From: Blautia sp. MSJ-19
GTDB taxonomy: Bacteria; Bacillota; Clostridia; Lachnospirales; Lachnospiraceae
Reading direction: 5' to 3'
Assembly: GCF_018918125.1 (NCBI RefSeq)
Contig: NZ_JAHLQA010000017.1
Span: forward strand, 62,001-126,000
DNA length: 64,000 nucleotides
Shown: piece after piece, positions 1 to 6,537 of the stretch
How positions within the stretch are numbered: the stretch's first letter is position 1
How the letters are laid out: each line of letters opens with the position of its first letter
Notes under the pieces: generated by a model
The model's database searches: none
The model's input: only the letters and a program-made list of their open reading frames with translations
What the model was told of the DNA's origin: nothing
Position numbers and translations under genes: made by a program

Positions 1-51
1 AAAGAAAATATTGATGAAATGATTGAGAAATTAGAAAAGAGCCTGGCGTAA
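1..51 (+). CDS. 3' end of an upstream gene (partial)
   Basis: An open frame enters from the left edge and ends at TAA (49-51). Only 16 residues are visible, ending in an amphipathic, Lys/Glu-rich helix-like tail (...EKLEKSLA). Nothing in this tail identifies the family. A hairpin overlaps the stop codon, as expected for the end of a transcription unit. Confidence 0.5.
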   Translation, partial: KENIDEMIEKLEKSLA

Positions 52-75
52 CTGCCGGGCTCTTGCCTGTTCTGA
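38..75 (+). terminator. Hairpin at the end of the upstream gene
   Basis: A 10-bp stem (38-47 with 54-63, one G:U pair) encloses a 6-nt loop that contains the stop codon. The U-tract is poor, so this may be a weak terminator or an mRNA 3'-end stabiliser. Confidence 0.45.
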
Positions 76-119
76 AACTATTCTACAAATCTGAAATCTA
101 AGGATAAAAATCAAATCTA

Positions 120-494
120 TTATTCCATGCTGTCGAGATCAATATGTTTTTTAATCGCGGCAAAACTCTCTGTACTGATCACATGCTCGATCTTGCAGGC
201 ATCACTGGCTGCAACGACCGGGTCAACCCCCAGCTTTTCAAGCCATTCGGAAAGAAAAAGATGACGCTCGTAGATTTTTTCTGCAGTAGCGCGACCTGAT
301 TCTGTCAGGTAAAGGTATCCTTCCGGAGATACGGTGATCTGATCTGTCTCACGAAGTTTTTTCATTGCAACACTGACGCTGGATTTCTTGAAGCCCAGTT
401 CAGAGGCGACATCTACGGAACGTACGACCGGATGTGATTTACTTAAAATAAGAATTGTTTCAAGATAGTTTTCGGCGGATTCGTTTGTATGCAT
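120..494 (-). CDS. DtxR-family iron-dependent transcriptional repressor
   Basis: A 124-residue DtxR/MntR-family regulator read leftwards, divergent from the feo operon. An N-terminal winged helix (about 5-62) is followed by a dimerisation/metal domain. The segment DACKIEHVIS (about 98-107) carries Cys100, Glu103 and His104 in the Cys-x-x-Glu-His spacing of iron-type DtxR/IdeR; manganese-type MntR has Glu at the Cys position. His78 is a further candidate ligand. The C-terminal SH3-like domain of long DtxR proteins is absent. ATG at 494 is preceded by a GGGGTG-like ribosome site. I infer that it senses Fe2+ and represses feo; the dyad over the feo promoter is the obvious target. Confidence 0.85.
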   Translation of the reverse strand: MHTNESAENYLETILILSKSHPVVRSVDVASELGFKKSSVSVAMKKLRETDQITVSPEGYLYLTESGRATAEKIYERHLFLSEWLEKLGVDPVVAASDACKIEHVISTESFAAIKKHIDLDSME

Positions 495-515
495 CCATTA
501 CACCCCAATTTCTGT

Positions 516-550
516 TGATAATCTAATTGAAAATGATTTCTCATTTATCA
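516..550. promoter_or_regulatory. Candidate Fur-like / regulator box upstream of the dtxR-type gene
   Basis: The stretch reads as hexamers close to the Fur unit (GATAAT, CTAATT, GAAAAT, GATTTC) and is bracketed by TGATAA at 516-521 and its complement TTATCA at 545-550. It lies 22 bp upstream of the repressor start. AT-rich DNA gives such matches easily, so this is a weak call. Confidence 0.3.
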
Positions 551-789
551 GCTTTAAAATTCAAGGTTTTCACTTAAATTTATACCATTTCTATAATACC
601 ATATTTTGATTATAAGAACAACAAAAATGCATAAATGTACAAATATTCTATGCGGTTTGGTATCAAAATATACAGATGCAAAAAGGTTCTTTTTGACAAA
701 CGATAGTTATATAGTACAAATAAAAGTGACTTACAACAAACCGTGGTTATACACAACAAATAAGAGTTTTGCGAAACGAAAAAAAGTAC

Positions 790-818
790 TTGACAGCTTA
801 CCTACGTTAGCATATACT
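790..818 (+). promoter_or_regulatory. sigma-A promoter of the feo operon
   Basis: Perfect -35 TTGACA (790-795), a 17-bp spacer and -10 TATACT (813-818), about 90 bp upstream of feoA. The -10 lies inside a large dyad (797-830), so a bound repressor would block RNA polymerase directly. Confidence 0.85.
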
Positions 819-830
819 AACCCATGTAAG
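797..830. promoter_or_regulatory. DtxR-type operator over the feo promoter
   Basis: The inner near-palindrome GTTAG-CATATA-CTAAC (806-821) has a single mismatched pair. It is flanked symmetrically by CTTAC (797-801) and GTAAG (826-830), all centred at 813.5. The TTAG...CTAA halves resemble DtxR/IdeR boxes. The 34-bp span would suit two dimers on opposite faces, as known for DtxR. Assignment to the divergent regulator is inference. Confidence 0.7.
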
Positions 831-910
831 TGAAAAGTAAACGGTGATTAACTGTGAACTTTTTTGCTAAAGAAAAAAATTCTCAATAAAAAGAAAGTGG
901 GCTGATACAT

Positions 911-1123
911 ATGATGCCAATCACAATGGCAGGAATCGGAGAAAAATGTAAGATCCAGAAAATCGGTGGAAACGAAGAAACAAGACGTTTTCTTGCAAAT
1001 CTTGGATTTGTCAATGATGCTGAAGTAAGTGTTGTTTCAGCAATCGGCGGAAACGTGATCGTAAACATTAAAGACGCACGTGTAGCAGTTAATTCAGATA
1101 TGGCAAGGCACATTATGATTTAA
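911..1123 (+). CDS. feoA: Ferrous iron transport protein A (first copy)
   Basis: A 70-residue FeoA protein: a small SH3-like cytoplasmic beta-barrel that assists FeoB-dependent Fe2+ uptake. The family signature is visible (G-x-x-R/K-F-L-x-x-LGF around 30-40, then V-x-V near 43-48 and a terminal A-x-x-I/M element). The start is an ATG-ATG doublet, with AAAGAAAGTGGG about 10 nt upstream serving as ribosome site. It is the first gene after the regulated promoter. A second, different FeoA follows 215 bp downstream; two FeoA copies before FeoB are common in clostridia. Confidence 0.9.
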   Translation: MMPITMAGIGEKCKIQKIGGNEETRRFLANLGFVNDAEVSVVSAIGGNVIVNIKDARVAVNSDMARHIMI

Positions 1124-1251
1124 TACCAGGGTTCAAAAGCTCAGATGTCGAGCGTGTTTACACGCAGAGACGTATGGACTTGGAAGACACCTAAACATGA
1201 GAAAGAAGCAAGTTTCAGCATGAAGCTTTGTAGATTCCGAATGTTTGCAGA

Positions 1252-1285
1252 ATCACGTGAGCTGCAGAGCAGCGAAGTGATTCGT
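1252..1285 (+). other. Conserved-looking hairpin between the two feoA genes
   Basis: Stem GAATCAC (1252-1258) pairs with GTGATTC (1279-1285); inside it CTGC pairs with GCAG across a 3-nt loop. It lies in the 215-bp leader of the second feoA and has no U-tract, so an mRNA processing or stability role is more likely than termination. Apart from this, 1124-1338 shows no convincing gene. Confidence 0.4.
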
Positions 1286-1338
1286 CGGGTATTAACAAAT
1301 GAAATAAACATAATCAAAGGGAGAAAGGAGACAGAACA

Positions 1339-1557
1339 ATGACTTTAGGTGATGCAAAAGTCGGAACTACCGTTGTTGTAACTAAGATTGAAGGAGACAG
1401 CGCGTACAAACGTCGTATCATGGATATGGGAATCACAAAAGGAAGCGAACTGTTCATCAGAAAAGTTGCTCCGCTTGGAGATCCTGTAGAAATCACTGTA
1501 AGAGGCTATGAGTTATCTGTAAGAAAGAACGATGCTCAGTGCGTACAGGTAAAATAA
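1339..1557 (+). CDS. feoA: Ferrous iron transport protein A (second copy)
   Basis: A 72-residue FeoA paralogue, the one directly in front of feoB. It shows the typical order: V-G-x-x-x-V-x-x-I, then RRIMDMGITKGSEL, then APLGDPVEITVRGYELSVRK. The ATG at 1339 is preceded by AAAGGGAGAAAGGAG. It is only moderately similar to the first copy, so this is an old duplication. It probably binds the cytoplasmic G-domain of FeoB. The 50-bp gap to feoB indicates co-transcription. Confidence 0.93.
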   Translation: MTLGDAKVGTTVVVTKIEGDSAYKRRIMDMGITKGSELFIRKVAPLGDPVEITVRGYELSVRKNDAQCVQVK

Positions 1558-1607
1558 GTGAGTAGTAGTGTTCTGTACTACATATAAGGATAAGGAGGTA
1601 AGAAAAA

Positions 1608-3788
1608 ATGGCAATTAAGATTGCACTTGCCGGCAACCCGAACTGTGGTAAAACAACAATGTTCAACGCATTAACGGGCGCTAACCAGTACGTAGGAAAC
1701 TGGCCGGGAGTTACTGTAGAGAAAAAAGAAGGTAAGTTAAAGGGAAAGAAAGGTAAAGGCGAAGACATCATCGTAACTGACCTTCCTGGTATTTATTCCC
1801 TTTCACCATACACACTGGAAGAAGTAGTCAGCCGTGACTATGTTCTCAAAGAGAATCCAGATGTGATCATTGACCTTGTCGATGCAACCAACATCGAGCG
1901 TAACCTGTATCTGACCACACAGCTGATCGAAACAGGCGTTCCGGTTGTTATCGCACTGAACATGGCCGATCTTCTTGAAAAAAGAGGAATCAAGATTGAC
2001 ACCAAGCGTCTTTCCATGCTGCTTGACTGCCCGATCATTGAGACATCCGCACTGAGAGGCGAAGGTCTTGACAAACTGATCGACGAAGCAGTAAAAGTTG
2101 CAAAGAGCAGCAAAGTTGATCTTCCAAAAGAAATCTTCTCCAAAGATCTGGAAGCAGCTATTGACGAAGTAAAAGGTGTTCTTCCTACATCTGTTACAGA
2201 TGACAAGAAGAGATGGTATGCTGTTAAGTTCCTTGAGAACGACGAAAAAGTTAAAGAGGCTATGAAGCTTTCTGCTTCCGGACAGTCTCTGGTTGATACC
2301 AAACGTCAGGAACTTGAAAAACAGCATGACGACGACATGGAGAGTATCGTAACAGACGAAAGATACAAATTTATCCAGAAAGTTGTCAACACAACTGTTA
2401 AAAAAGCAAAAGACAAGCTGACTGTATCCGATAAGATTGACCGTATCGTTACCAACCGTATCCTTGGTATCCCGATCTTCGTTGCAGTTATGTGGCTTGT
2501 ATATTATGTATCCGTTACAACAGTCGGAACATTCGTAACAGACTGGACAAATGATGTATTCGTAGTAGCTATTCAGGACTTCTTTACAAATATCCTTACC
2601 AGCATCGGCGCTGGCGATATGGTAATGGGACTTGTAGTTGATGGTATCATTGGTGGTCTTGGTGCAGTACTTGGATTCGTTCCTCAGATGGCAATCCTGT
2701 TCCTGTTCCTGTCCATCCTTGAAGACTGTGGTTACATGGTACGTATCGCATTCGTTATGGACCGTGTATTCCGTCACTTCGGACTTTCTGGTAAGAGCTT
2801 CATTCCGCTCCTTATTTCTTCTGGATGCGGTATCCCTGGAATCATGGCTTCCAAGACCATTGAGCAGGACAATGACAGACGTCTTACTATCATGACAGCA
2901 ACCTTTATTCCTTGTGGTGCAAAACTTCCGGTTATCGCTCTTATGGGTGGTGTAATCGCCGGTGAGACTGCAGGATATGCAGAGAGCTCCTTTATCGCTC
3001 CTCTGATGTACTTCATCGGAATCGTAGCTGTACTTGTAGCAGCAATCATTCTTAAGAAAACAAAACCGTTCTCCGGTAAACCGGCTCCGTTCGTAATGGA
3101 GCTTCCACAGTATCATATTCCGCAGGCTAAGACAGTTCTCCTTCATGTATGGGAAAGACTGAAAGGCTTCATCATCAAAGCTGGTACAATCCTGTTCCTT
3201 GCTTGCGTAGTAATGTGGTTCCTTGGTGGATTTGGATTCACAGATGGTGGATTCGGTATGGTAGAAGACAGTGCAGACAGCCTTATGGCAGCAATCGGTG
3301 GTGTGATCGCTCCGATTTTTGCTCCGCTTGGATTCGGCGAATGGCAGCCGGTAGCAGCTTCTATCTCCGGTTTCACAGCAAAAGAAGCTATCGTATCTAC
3401 AATGGGTGTCCTGGCTAACGTAGCTGGTGATACAGAAGATGCAGTAAATGTTGCGGCAGGTGTTGCAAGCTGGTTCCCGACAGGAATCGCAGCTTTCTCC
3501 TTCCTGATGTTCAACCTTCTTGATTCTCCTTGCCTTGCAGCTATCGCAACAATGGCAAAAGAAATGAACGACAGAAAATGGTTCTGGTTCGCAATTCTCT
3601 TCCAGAACGTATTCGCTTACATCGTATGCCTCTGCTTCTATCAGATCGGTTCTTTCGTAACTGGTGGAGCATTCGGTATCGGAACTGTAGTAGGATTCGC
3701 AGTACTTATCGTAATGCTGTTCCTGCTGTTCAGACCAGATCCGTACAAAGATCAGAAAGTTTATTCCAAACGTTCTGTACAGGCATAA
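1608..3788 (+). CDS. feoB: Ferrous iron transporter FeoB (GTPase-permease)
   Basis: A 726-residue Fe2+ transporter of the inner membrane. The N-terminal G domain is complete: G1 GNPNCGKTT (9-17), a switch-I region around GNWPGVTVEKKEG, G3 DLPG, and G4 NMAD. A helical regulator region (about 170-270) and a membrane domain of two Gate/Nucleoside-recognition halves follow (about 285-715), with the conserved Cys in LISSGCGIPG. The ribosome site AAGGAGG lies 8 nt before ATG. No FeoC is seen; a Cys-rich mini-protein follows instead. Length is normal. Expected to be derepressed under iron limitation together with feoA. Confidence 0.97.
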   Translation: MAIKIALAGNPNCGKTTMFNALTGANQYVGNWPGVTVEKKEGKLKGKKGKGEDIIVTDLPGIYSLSPYTLEEVVSRDYVLKENPDVIIDLVDATNIERNLYLTTQLIETGVPVVIALNMADLLEKRGIKIDTKRLSMLLDCPIIETSALRGEGLDKLIDEAVKVAKSSKVDLPKEIFSKDLEAAIDEVKGVLPTSVTDDKKRWYAVKFLENDEKVKEAMKLSASGQSLVDTKRQELEKQHDDDMESIVTDERYKFIQKVVNTTVKKAKDKLTVSDKIDRIVTNRILGIPIFVAVMWLVYYVSVTTVGTFVTDWTNDVFVVAIQDFFTNILTSIGAGDMVMGLVVDGIIGGLGAVLGFVPQMAILFLFLSILEDCGYMVRIAFVMDRVFRHFGLSGKSFIPLLISSGCGIPGIMASKTIEQDNDRRLTIMTATFIPCGAKLPVIALMGGVIAGETAGYAESSFIAPLMYFIGIVAVLVAAIILKKTKPFSGKPAPFVMELPQYHIPQAKTVLLHVWERLKGFIIKAGTILFLACVVMWFLGGFGFTDGGFGMVEDSADSLMAAIGGVIAPIFAPLGFGEWQPVAASISGFTAKEAIVSTMGVLANVAGDTEDAVNVAAGVASWFPTGIAAFSFLMFNLLDSPCLAAIATMAKEMNDRKWFWFAILFQNVFAYIVCLCFYQIGSFVTGGAFGIGTVVGFAVLIVMLFLLFRPDPYKDQKVYSKRSVQA

Positions 3789-3809
3789 ATAAAAGAGATA
3801 AAATAAGGG

Positions 3810-3844
3810 GGCTGGATACAGAGATGTGTCCGGCCTCTGTTTTA
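3810..3844 (+). terminator. Hairpin after feoB
   Basis: An 11-bp stem (3810-3820 with 3825-3835, including G:U pairs), a GAGA tetraloop and TCTGTTTTA behind it. It probably terminates a fraction of feoB transcripts before the small downstream genes. Confidence 0.65.
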
Positions 3845-3889
3845 ATAAGTAACCTGAGTGACTGGTAGTGATTAGAGAGGATGAATAAA

Positions 3890-4087
3890 ATGCTGGCAAA
3901 TATTATTATCATGGCTTTGATCCTTGGATATTGTGCATATATAATCTATAAAAATGTAAAAAATGCCAAAGAAGGCAAACACATGGGTTGCAGTGGCTGC
4001 AGCGGCAACTGTGGAAGCTGTGGCGGCTGCAGCGGGGCTGCTTTTAACAAAAGTACTGCACAGTCCTCTAAAAAACGTCTGAGATAG
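3890..4087 (+). CDS. FeoB-associated Cys-rich membrane protein
   Basis: A small single-pass protein (65 residues from this start): an N-terminal membrane helix (MLANIIIMALILGYCAYIIY), a basic turn, then a Gly/Cys/Ser cluster with six Cys in CSGC...CGSC-GGCSG order and a basic tail. This is the FeoB-associated Cys-rich family seen after feoB in Firmicutes; a metal or Fe-S handling role is presumed, not shown. An in-frame ATG at 3881 sits directly on the ribosome site AGAGAGG, whereas ATG 3890 has a 9-nt spacing, so I prefer 3890. Confidence 0.85.
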   Translation: MLANIIIMALILGYCAYIIYKNVKNAKEGKHMGCSGCSGNCGSCGGCSGAAFNKSTAQSSKKRLR

Positions 4088-4098
4088 GAGGCACTGAT

Positions 4099-4248
4099 AT
4101 GGGAAATTCGACAGGATCCACGATGTATATGTTTGGGGCAGTCATTGTCATCTATATTGTAGGAATGCTGCTCTATCAGGGATTTCAATGGCTTAAGAAA
4201 AAAAGAGAACAGAAAAAAGATGAAGAGTTCAGAAGAGATGACGAATAA
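4099..4248 (+). CDS. Small single-pass membrane protein (feo operon)
   Basis: A 49-residue gene with a strong ribosome site (TAGGAGG, 8 nt before ATG). It has a short polar N-terminus, one membrane helix (about 10-30, MFGAVIVIYIVGMLLY), then a charged Lys/Arg/Glu/Asp tail. It lies 11 bp after the Cys-rich protein, so the two are surely co-translated. I recognise no family. Its place suggests an accessory to FeoB or to metal export. The coding call rests on the ribosome site, the coherent helix-plus-charged-tail layout and tight operon spacing. Confidence 0.65.
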   Translation: MGNSTGSTMYMFGAVIVIYIVGMLLYQGFQWLKKKREQKKDEEFRRDDE

Positions 4249-4368
4249 TGGTAGACATAATTATAGTCCTGAAATGAGGCAGTTGTTACCTACGATCGTG
4301 AACTCGATGATGAAGTGCTCAGAAAAACTGTAAAAGATGCAGGCTACAGAGTCGTGAGCATTCACTGA
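4248..4368 (+). pseudogene. Remnant of a heavy-metal-associated (HMA) membrane protein gene
   Basis: An ATG at 4248, overlapping the previous stop, starts MVDIIIVLK and stops after nine codons. A few bases on, in another frame (4273-4368), comes the typical C-terminal third of a CopZ-like HMA domain: AVVTYDRELDDEV, then KDAGYRVVSIH and a stop. The metal-binding M-x-C-x-x-C part and the linker are missing. The simplest reading is an internal deletion that joined the membrane-anchor start to the domain end out of frame. Genes of this layout are familiar next to feoB in Lachnospiraceae. Confidence 0.7.
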
Positions 4369-4425
4369 TATACTATATATGAACAGGATAATTATCTGAG
4401 AACTGAATAAAATCTTCTCCCCCGC

Positions 4426-4459
4426 TCCCGCAGTACAGACAAGACTGCGGGATTTTTTT
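4426..4459 (+). terminator. Rho-independent terminator of the feo operon
   Basis: Stem TCCCGCAGT (4426-4434) pairs with ACTGCGGGA (4444-4452) across a 9-nt loop, followed by seven T residues. Textbook form. Confidence 0.92.
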
Positions 4460-4591
4460 GCCTGTGCTGAAAATGGACAGCTTTATGAATAAGTGAACTG
4501 CATAAAAAGTACAATTCTGTATATGCTGATAATAAAACTAATGGACTGGTGTAAGCAAGATCCGGTCTGTTTTGCGTGGAGGTATATTTTT

Positions 4592-5026
4592 ATGTGGGGA
4601 ATTCTGGCAGCATTGATTTCAGGGGCACTGATGAGTATTCAGGGAGTTTTTAATACAGAAGTAACAAAGCAGACCAGCCTGTGGGTGTCGACCGGATGGG
4701 TGCAGCTTTCGGCATTTGCAGTTTGCGTTCTGGCATGGCTTTTTAATGGAAGGCAGAGCGTATCGGCACTCTGGCAGGTAGACAATAAATATACATTGCT
4801 GGGAGGTGTGATCGGAGCATTTATTACAATCACAGTCATTCAGAGCATGGGAGCACTGGGACCGGCAAAAGCAGCCATGCTGATCGTTATTTCACAGTTG
4901 ATCGTAGCGTATGTGATCGAACTTTTTGGCATGTTTGGAACTGCACAGCAGCCATTTGAGTGGAGAAAAATCTTTGGAATGCTGATCGCAATCGCCGGCA
5001 TTGTGATCTTCAAATGGGAGAAATAA
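4592..5026 (+). CDS. YdcZ/DUF606-type DMT-superfamily membrane protein
   Basis: A 144-residue protein with about five hydrophobic helices, matching the short DMT family of YdcZ (DUF606). The start MWGILAALISGALMSIQGVFNTEV is the family's typical N-terminus. The open frame runs upstream to 4493, but only ATG 4592 has a ribosome site (GGAGG, 4579-4583) at suitable spacing. The substrate is unknown; relatives occur as half-size transporters working as dimers. It stands alone between the feo terminator and the comEA promoter. Confidence 0.85.
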   Translation: MWGILAALISGALMSIQGVFNTEVTKQTSLWVSTGWVQLSAFAVCVLAWLFNGRQSVSALWQVDNKYTLLGGVIGAFITITVIQSMGALGPAKAAMLIVISQLIVAYVIELFGMFGTAQQPFEWRKIFGMLIAIAGIVIFKWEK

Positions 5027-5047
5027 AAGAGGAAATAAAGTTTCCTA

Positions 5048-5076
5048 TTGTAAATCTATCGGGAATTCGTTAAAAT
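5048..5076 (+). promoter_or_regulatory. sigma-A promoter upstream of comEA
   Basis: -35 TTGTAA (5048-5053), 17-bp spacer, -10 TAAAAT (5071-5076). The leader to the comEA start is about 65 nt. Confidence 0.55.
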
Positions 5077-5144
5077 AAGACATGGTTAAGTGTGAGAATC
5101 GGGGAATTCTGCCGTACTACTGCGGAAGGAAGTGAACCGATATC

Positions 5145-5807
5145 ATGAAAGCAAAATTATACAGTCTGATGTTAGGCGTAACCCTGTTATTTACCGGAAT
5201 GGGGATGGGTGGATGTCAGAAGCAAAAAACAGAAATAATGCTGGACGAACAGGTACATGAGGAGAGTTCGGATCTGCAGGCTGAGAGCAGAGACGAAAAG
5301 ACAGAGAACCAGACGGAGACAACGATATCAGAAATACCGGCAGAAGAGTTGGTGGAAGTTTTTGTAGATGTCTGTGGAGCGGTGCATGTGCCGGGAGTTT
5401 ATGCCCTAAAGACAGACAGCCGAGTATTTCAGGCGATTGAGGCAGCAGGGGGATTCCTGCCGGAAGCTGCTGCTTCAGCAGTGAATCAGGCACAGCCTGT
5501 TGCTGACGGCCAGCAGATTTATGTACCTACGCAGGAGGAAGTGAAAGAGGGCACTTTACCTGCGCAAATACAGTCGGCGAAGTCAGAGAACGGATCAGAG
5601 GTGACTGCAGAAGGCGTGATAAATATCAACACAGCGGATGCAGCAGCACTTAAGAGTCTGACCGGGATCGGTGATGCCAAGGCACAGGCAATCCTTGCGT
5701 ACAGAGAAGAACATGGGCGTTTTTCCAGTATCGAAGAGATCATGCAGGTGCCGGGAATCAAAGAAAGTACTTTTTCGGCAATAAAAGATAAAATAGCAGT
5801 AGAATAA
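5145..5807 (+). CDS. comEA: ComEA-like DNA-binding competence protein (probable lipoprotein)
   Basis: A 220-residue protein. The N-terminus ends in a plausible lipobox (GMGMGGC, Cys about 24), then an acidic Glu/Thr-rich linker, an SLBB domain (about 67-122, VFVDVCGAVHVPGVYAL...) and a C-terminal double helix-hairpin-helix DNA-binding domain (about 155-220, ININTADAAALKSLTGIGDAKA...). ComEA binds incoming double-stranded DNA outside the membrane and hands it to ComEC. comEC lies 3.2 kb downstream, separated by a two-component system and a GerMN lipoprotein. Classical ComEA is anchored by a helix; here a lipid anchor is suggested. Confidence 0.9.
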   Translation: MKAKLYSLMLGVTLLFTGMGMGGCQKQKTEIMLDEQVHEESSDLQAESRDEKTENQTETTISEIPAEELVEVFVDVCGAVHVPGVYALKTDSRVFQAIEAAGGFLPEAAASAVNQAQPVADGQQIYVPTQEEVKEGTLPAQIQSAKSENGSEVTAEGVININTADAAALKSLTGIGDAKAQAILAYREEHGRFSSIEEIMQVPGIKESTFSAIKDKIAVE

Positions 5808-5844
5808 AAGCTATACACTCATAGTAACAAATAAGGAGAAAAGA

Positions 5845-6534
5845 ATGAGCAGGAAAGTTTTAGTAGTTGATGACGAGAAACTGATCGTAAAGGGAATCCG
5901 TTTTAATCTGGAACAGGATGGCATGGAAGTTGACTGTGCCTATGATGGAGAAGAAGCGGTTGAGAAAGCAAAGGAAAACAAATATGACATTATTCTTTTG
6001 GACCTGATGCTTCCGAAGATGGATGGACTGGAAGTCTGCCAGCAGATCAGAGAATTTTCCAATGTTCCAATCGTCATGCTGACTGCAAAAGGCGAGGATA
6101 TGGATAAGATTCTGGGGCTGGATTACGGTGCAGATGATTATATCACAAAGCCGTTTAATATCCTTGAAGTAAAGGCACGAATCAAAGCAATCATGCGTCG
6201 TGCACGTTCTGAACACGAAGAAAAAGAAAAAGCCAAAACAATTGAAGCAGGAGATCTGAAGCTTGACTGCGAAAGCCGCCGTGTATTTATTGCGGGCAGA
6301 GAGATCAATCTGACTGCAAAGGAATTCGATGTGCTGGAACTCCTGGTATTTAATCCGAATAAGGTATACAGCCGCGAAAATCTTCTGAATATTGTATGGG
6401 GATACGAGTATCCGGGTGATGTAAGAACTGTGGATGTACATATCCGTCGTCTTCGTGAAAAAATCGAGGCTAATCCCAGTGAGCCAAAATATGTACACAC
6501 CAAATGGGGTGTGGGATATTACTTCCAGGCATAA
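5845..6534 (+). CDS. OmpR-family response regulator
   Basis: A 229-residue two-domain regulator. The receiver domain (1-120) has the acidic pocket Asp9-Asp10, phospho-acceptor Asp53 (ILLDLMLPKMDG) and the conserved Thr and Lys (MLTAKG, YITKPF). A winged-helix DNA-binding domain (about 130-229) has the typical TAKEFDVLELL and VDVHIRRLREKI segments. It is most like the WalR/PhoP branch. The kinase gene starts 3 bp after its stop, so the pair is translationally coupled. Targets cannot be read from the sequence. Confidence 0.95.
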   Translation: MSRKVLVVDDEKLIVKGIRFNLEQDGMEVDCAYDGEEAVEKAKENKYDIILLDLMLPKMDGLEVCQQIREFSNVPIVMLTAKGEDMDKILGLDYGADDYITKPFNILEVKARIKAIMRRARSEHEEKEKAKTIEAGDLKLDCESRRVFIAGREINLTAKEFDVLELLVFNPNKVYSRENLLNIVWGYEYPGDVRTVDVHIRRLREKIEANPSEPKYVHTKWGVGYYFQA

Positions 6535-6537
6535 TCC

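Noticed and set aside
606-833. 75-codon open frame upstream of feoA
   Set aside because: It runs through the feo promoter and operator, has no ribosome site and an atypical composition; AT-rich intergenic DNA.
1145-1342. 65-codon open frame between the feoA genes
   Set aside because: No ribosome site, no domain, overlaps the second feoA start and contains the hairpin.
1803-3899. 698-codon open frame on the minus strand opposite feoB
   Set aside because: Cys/Tyr/His-rich translation typical of the antisense shadow of a strongly codon-biased gene; feoB is certain.
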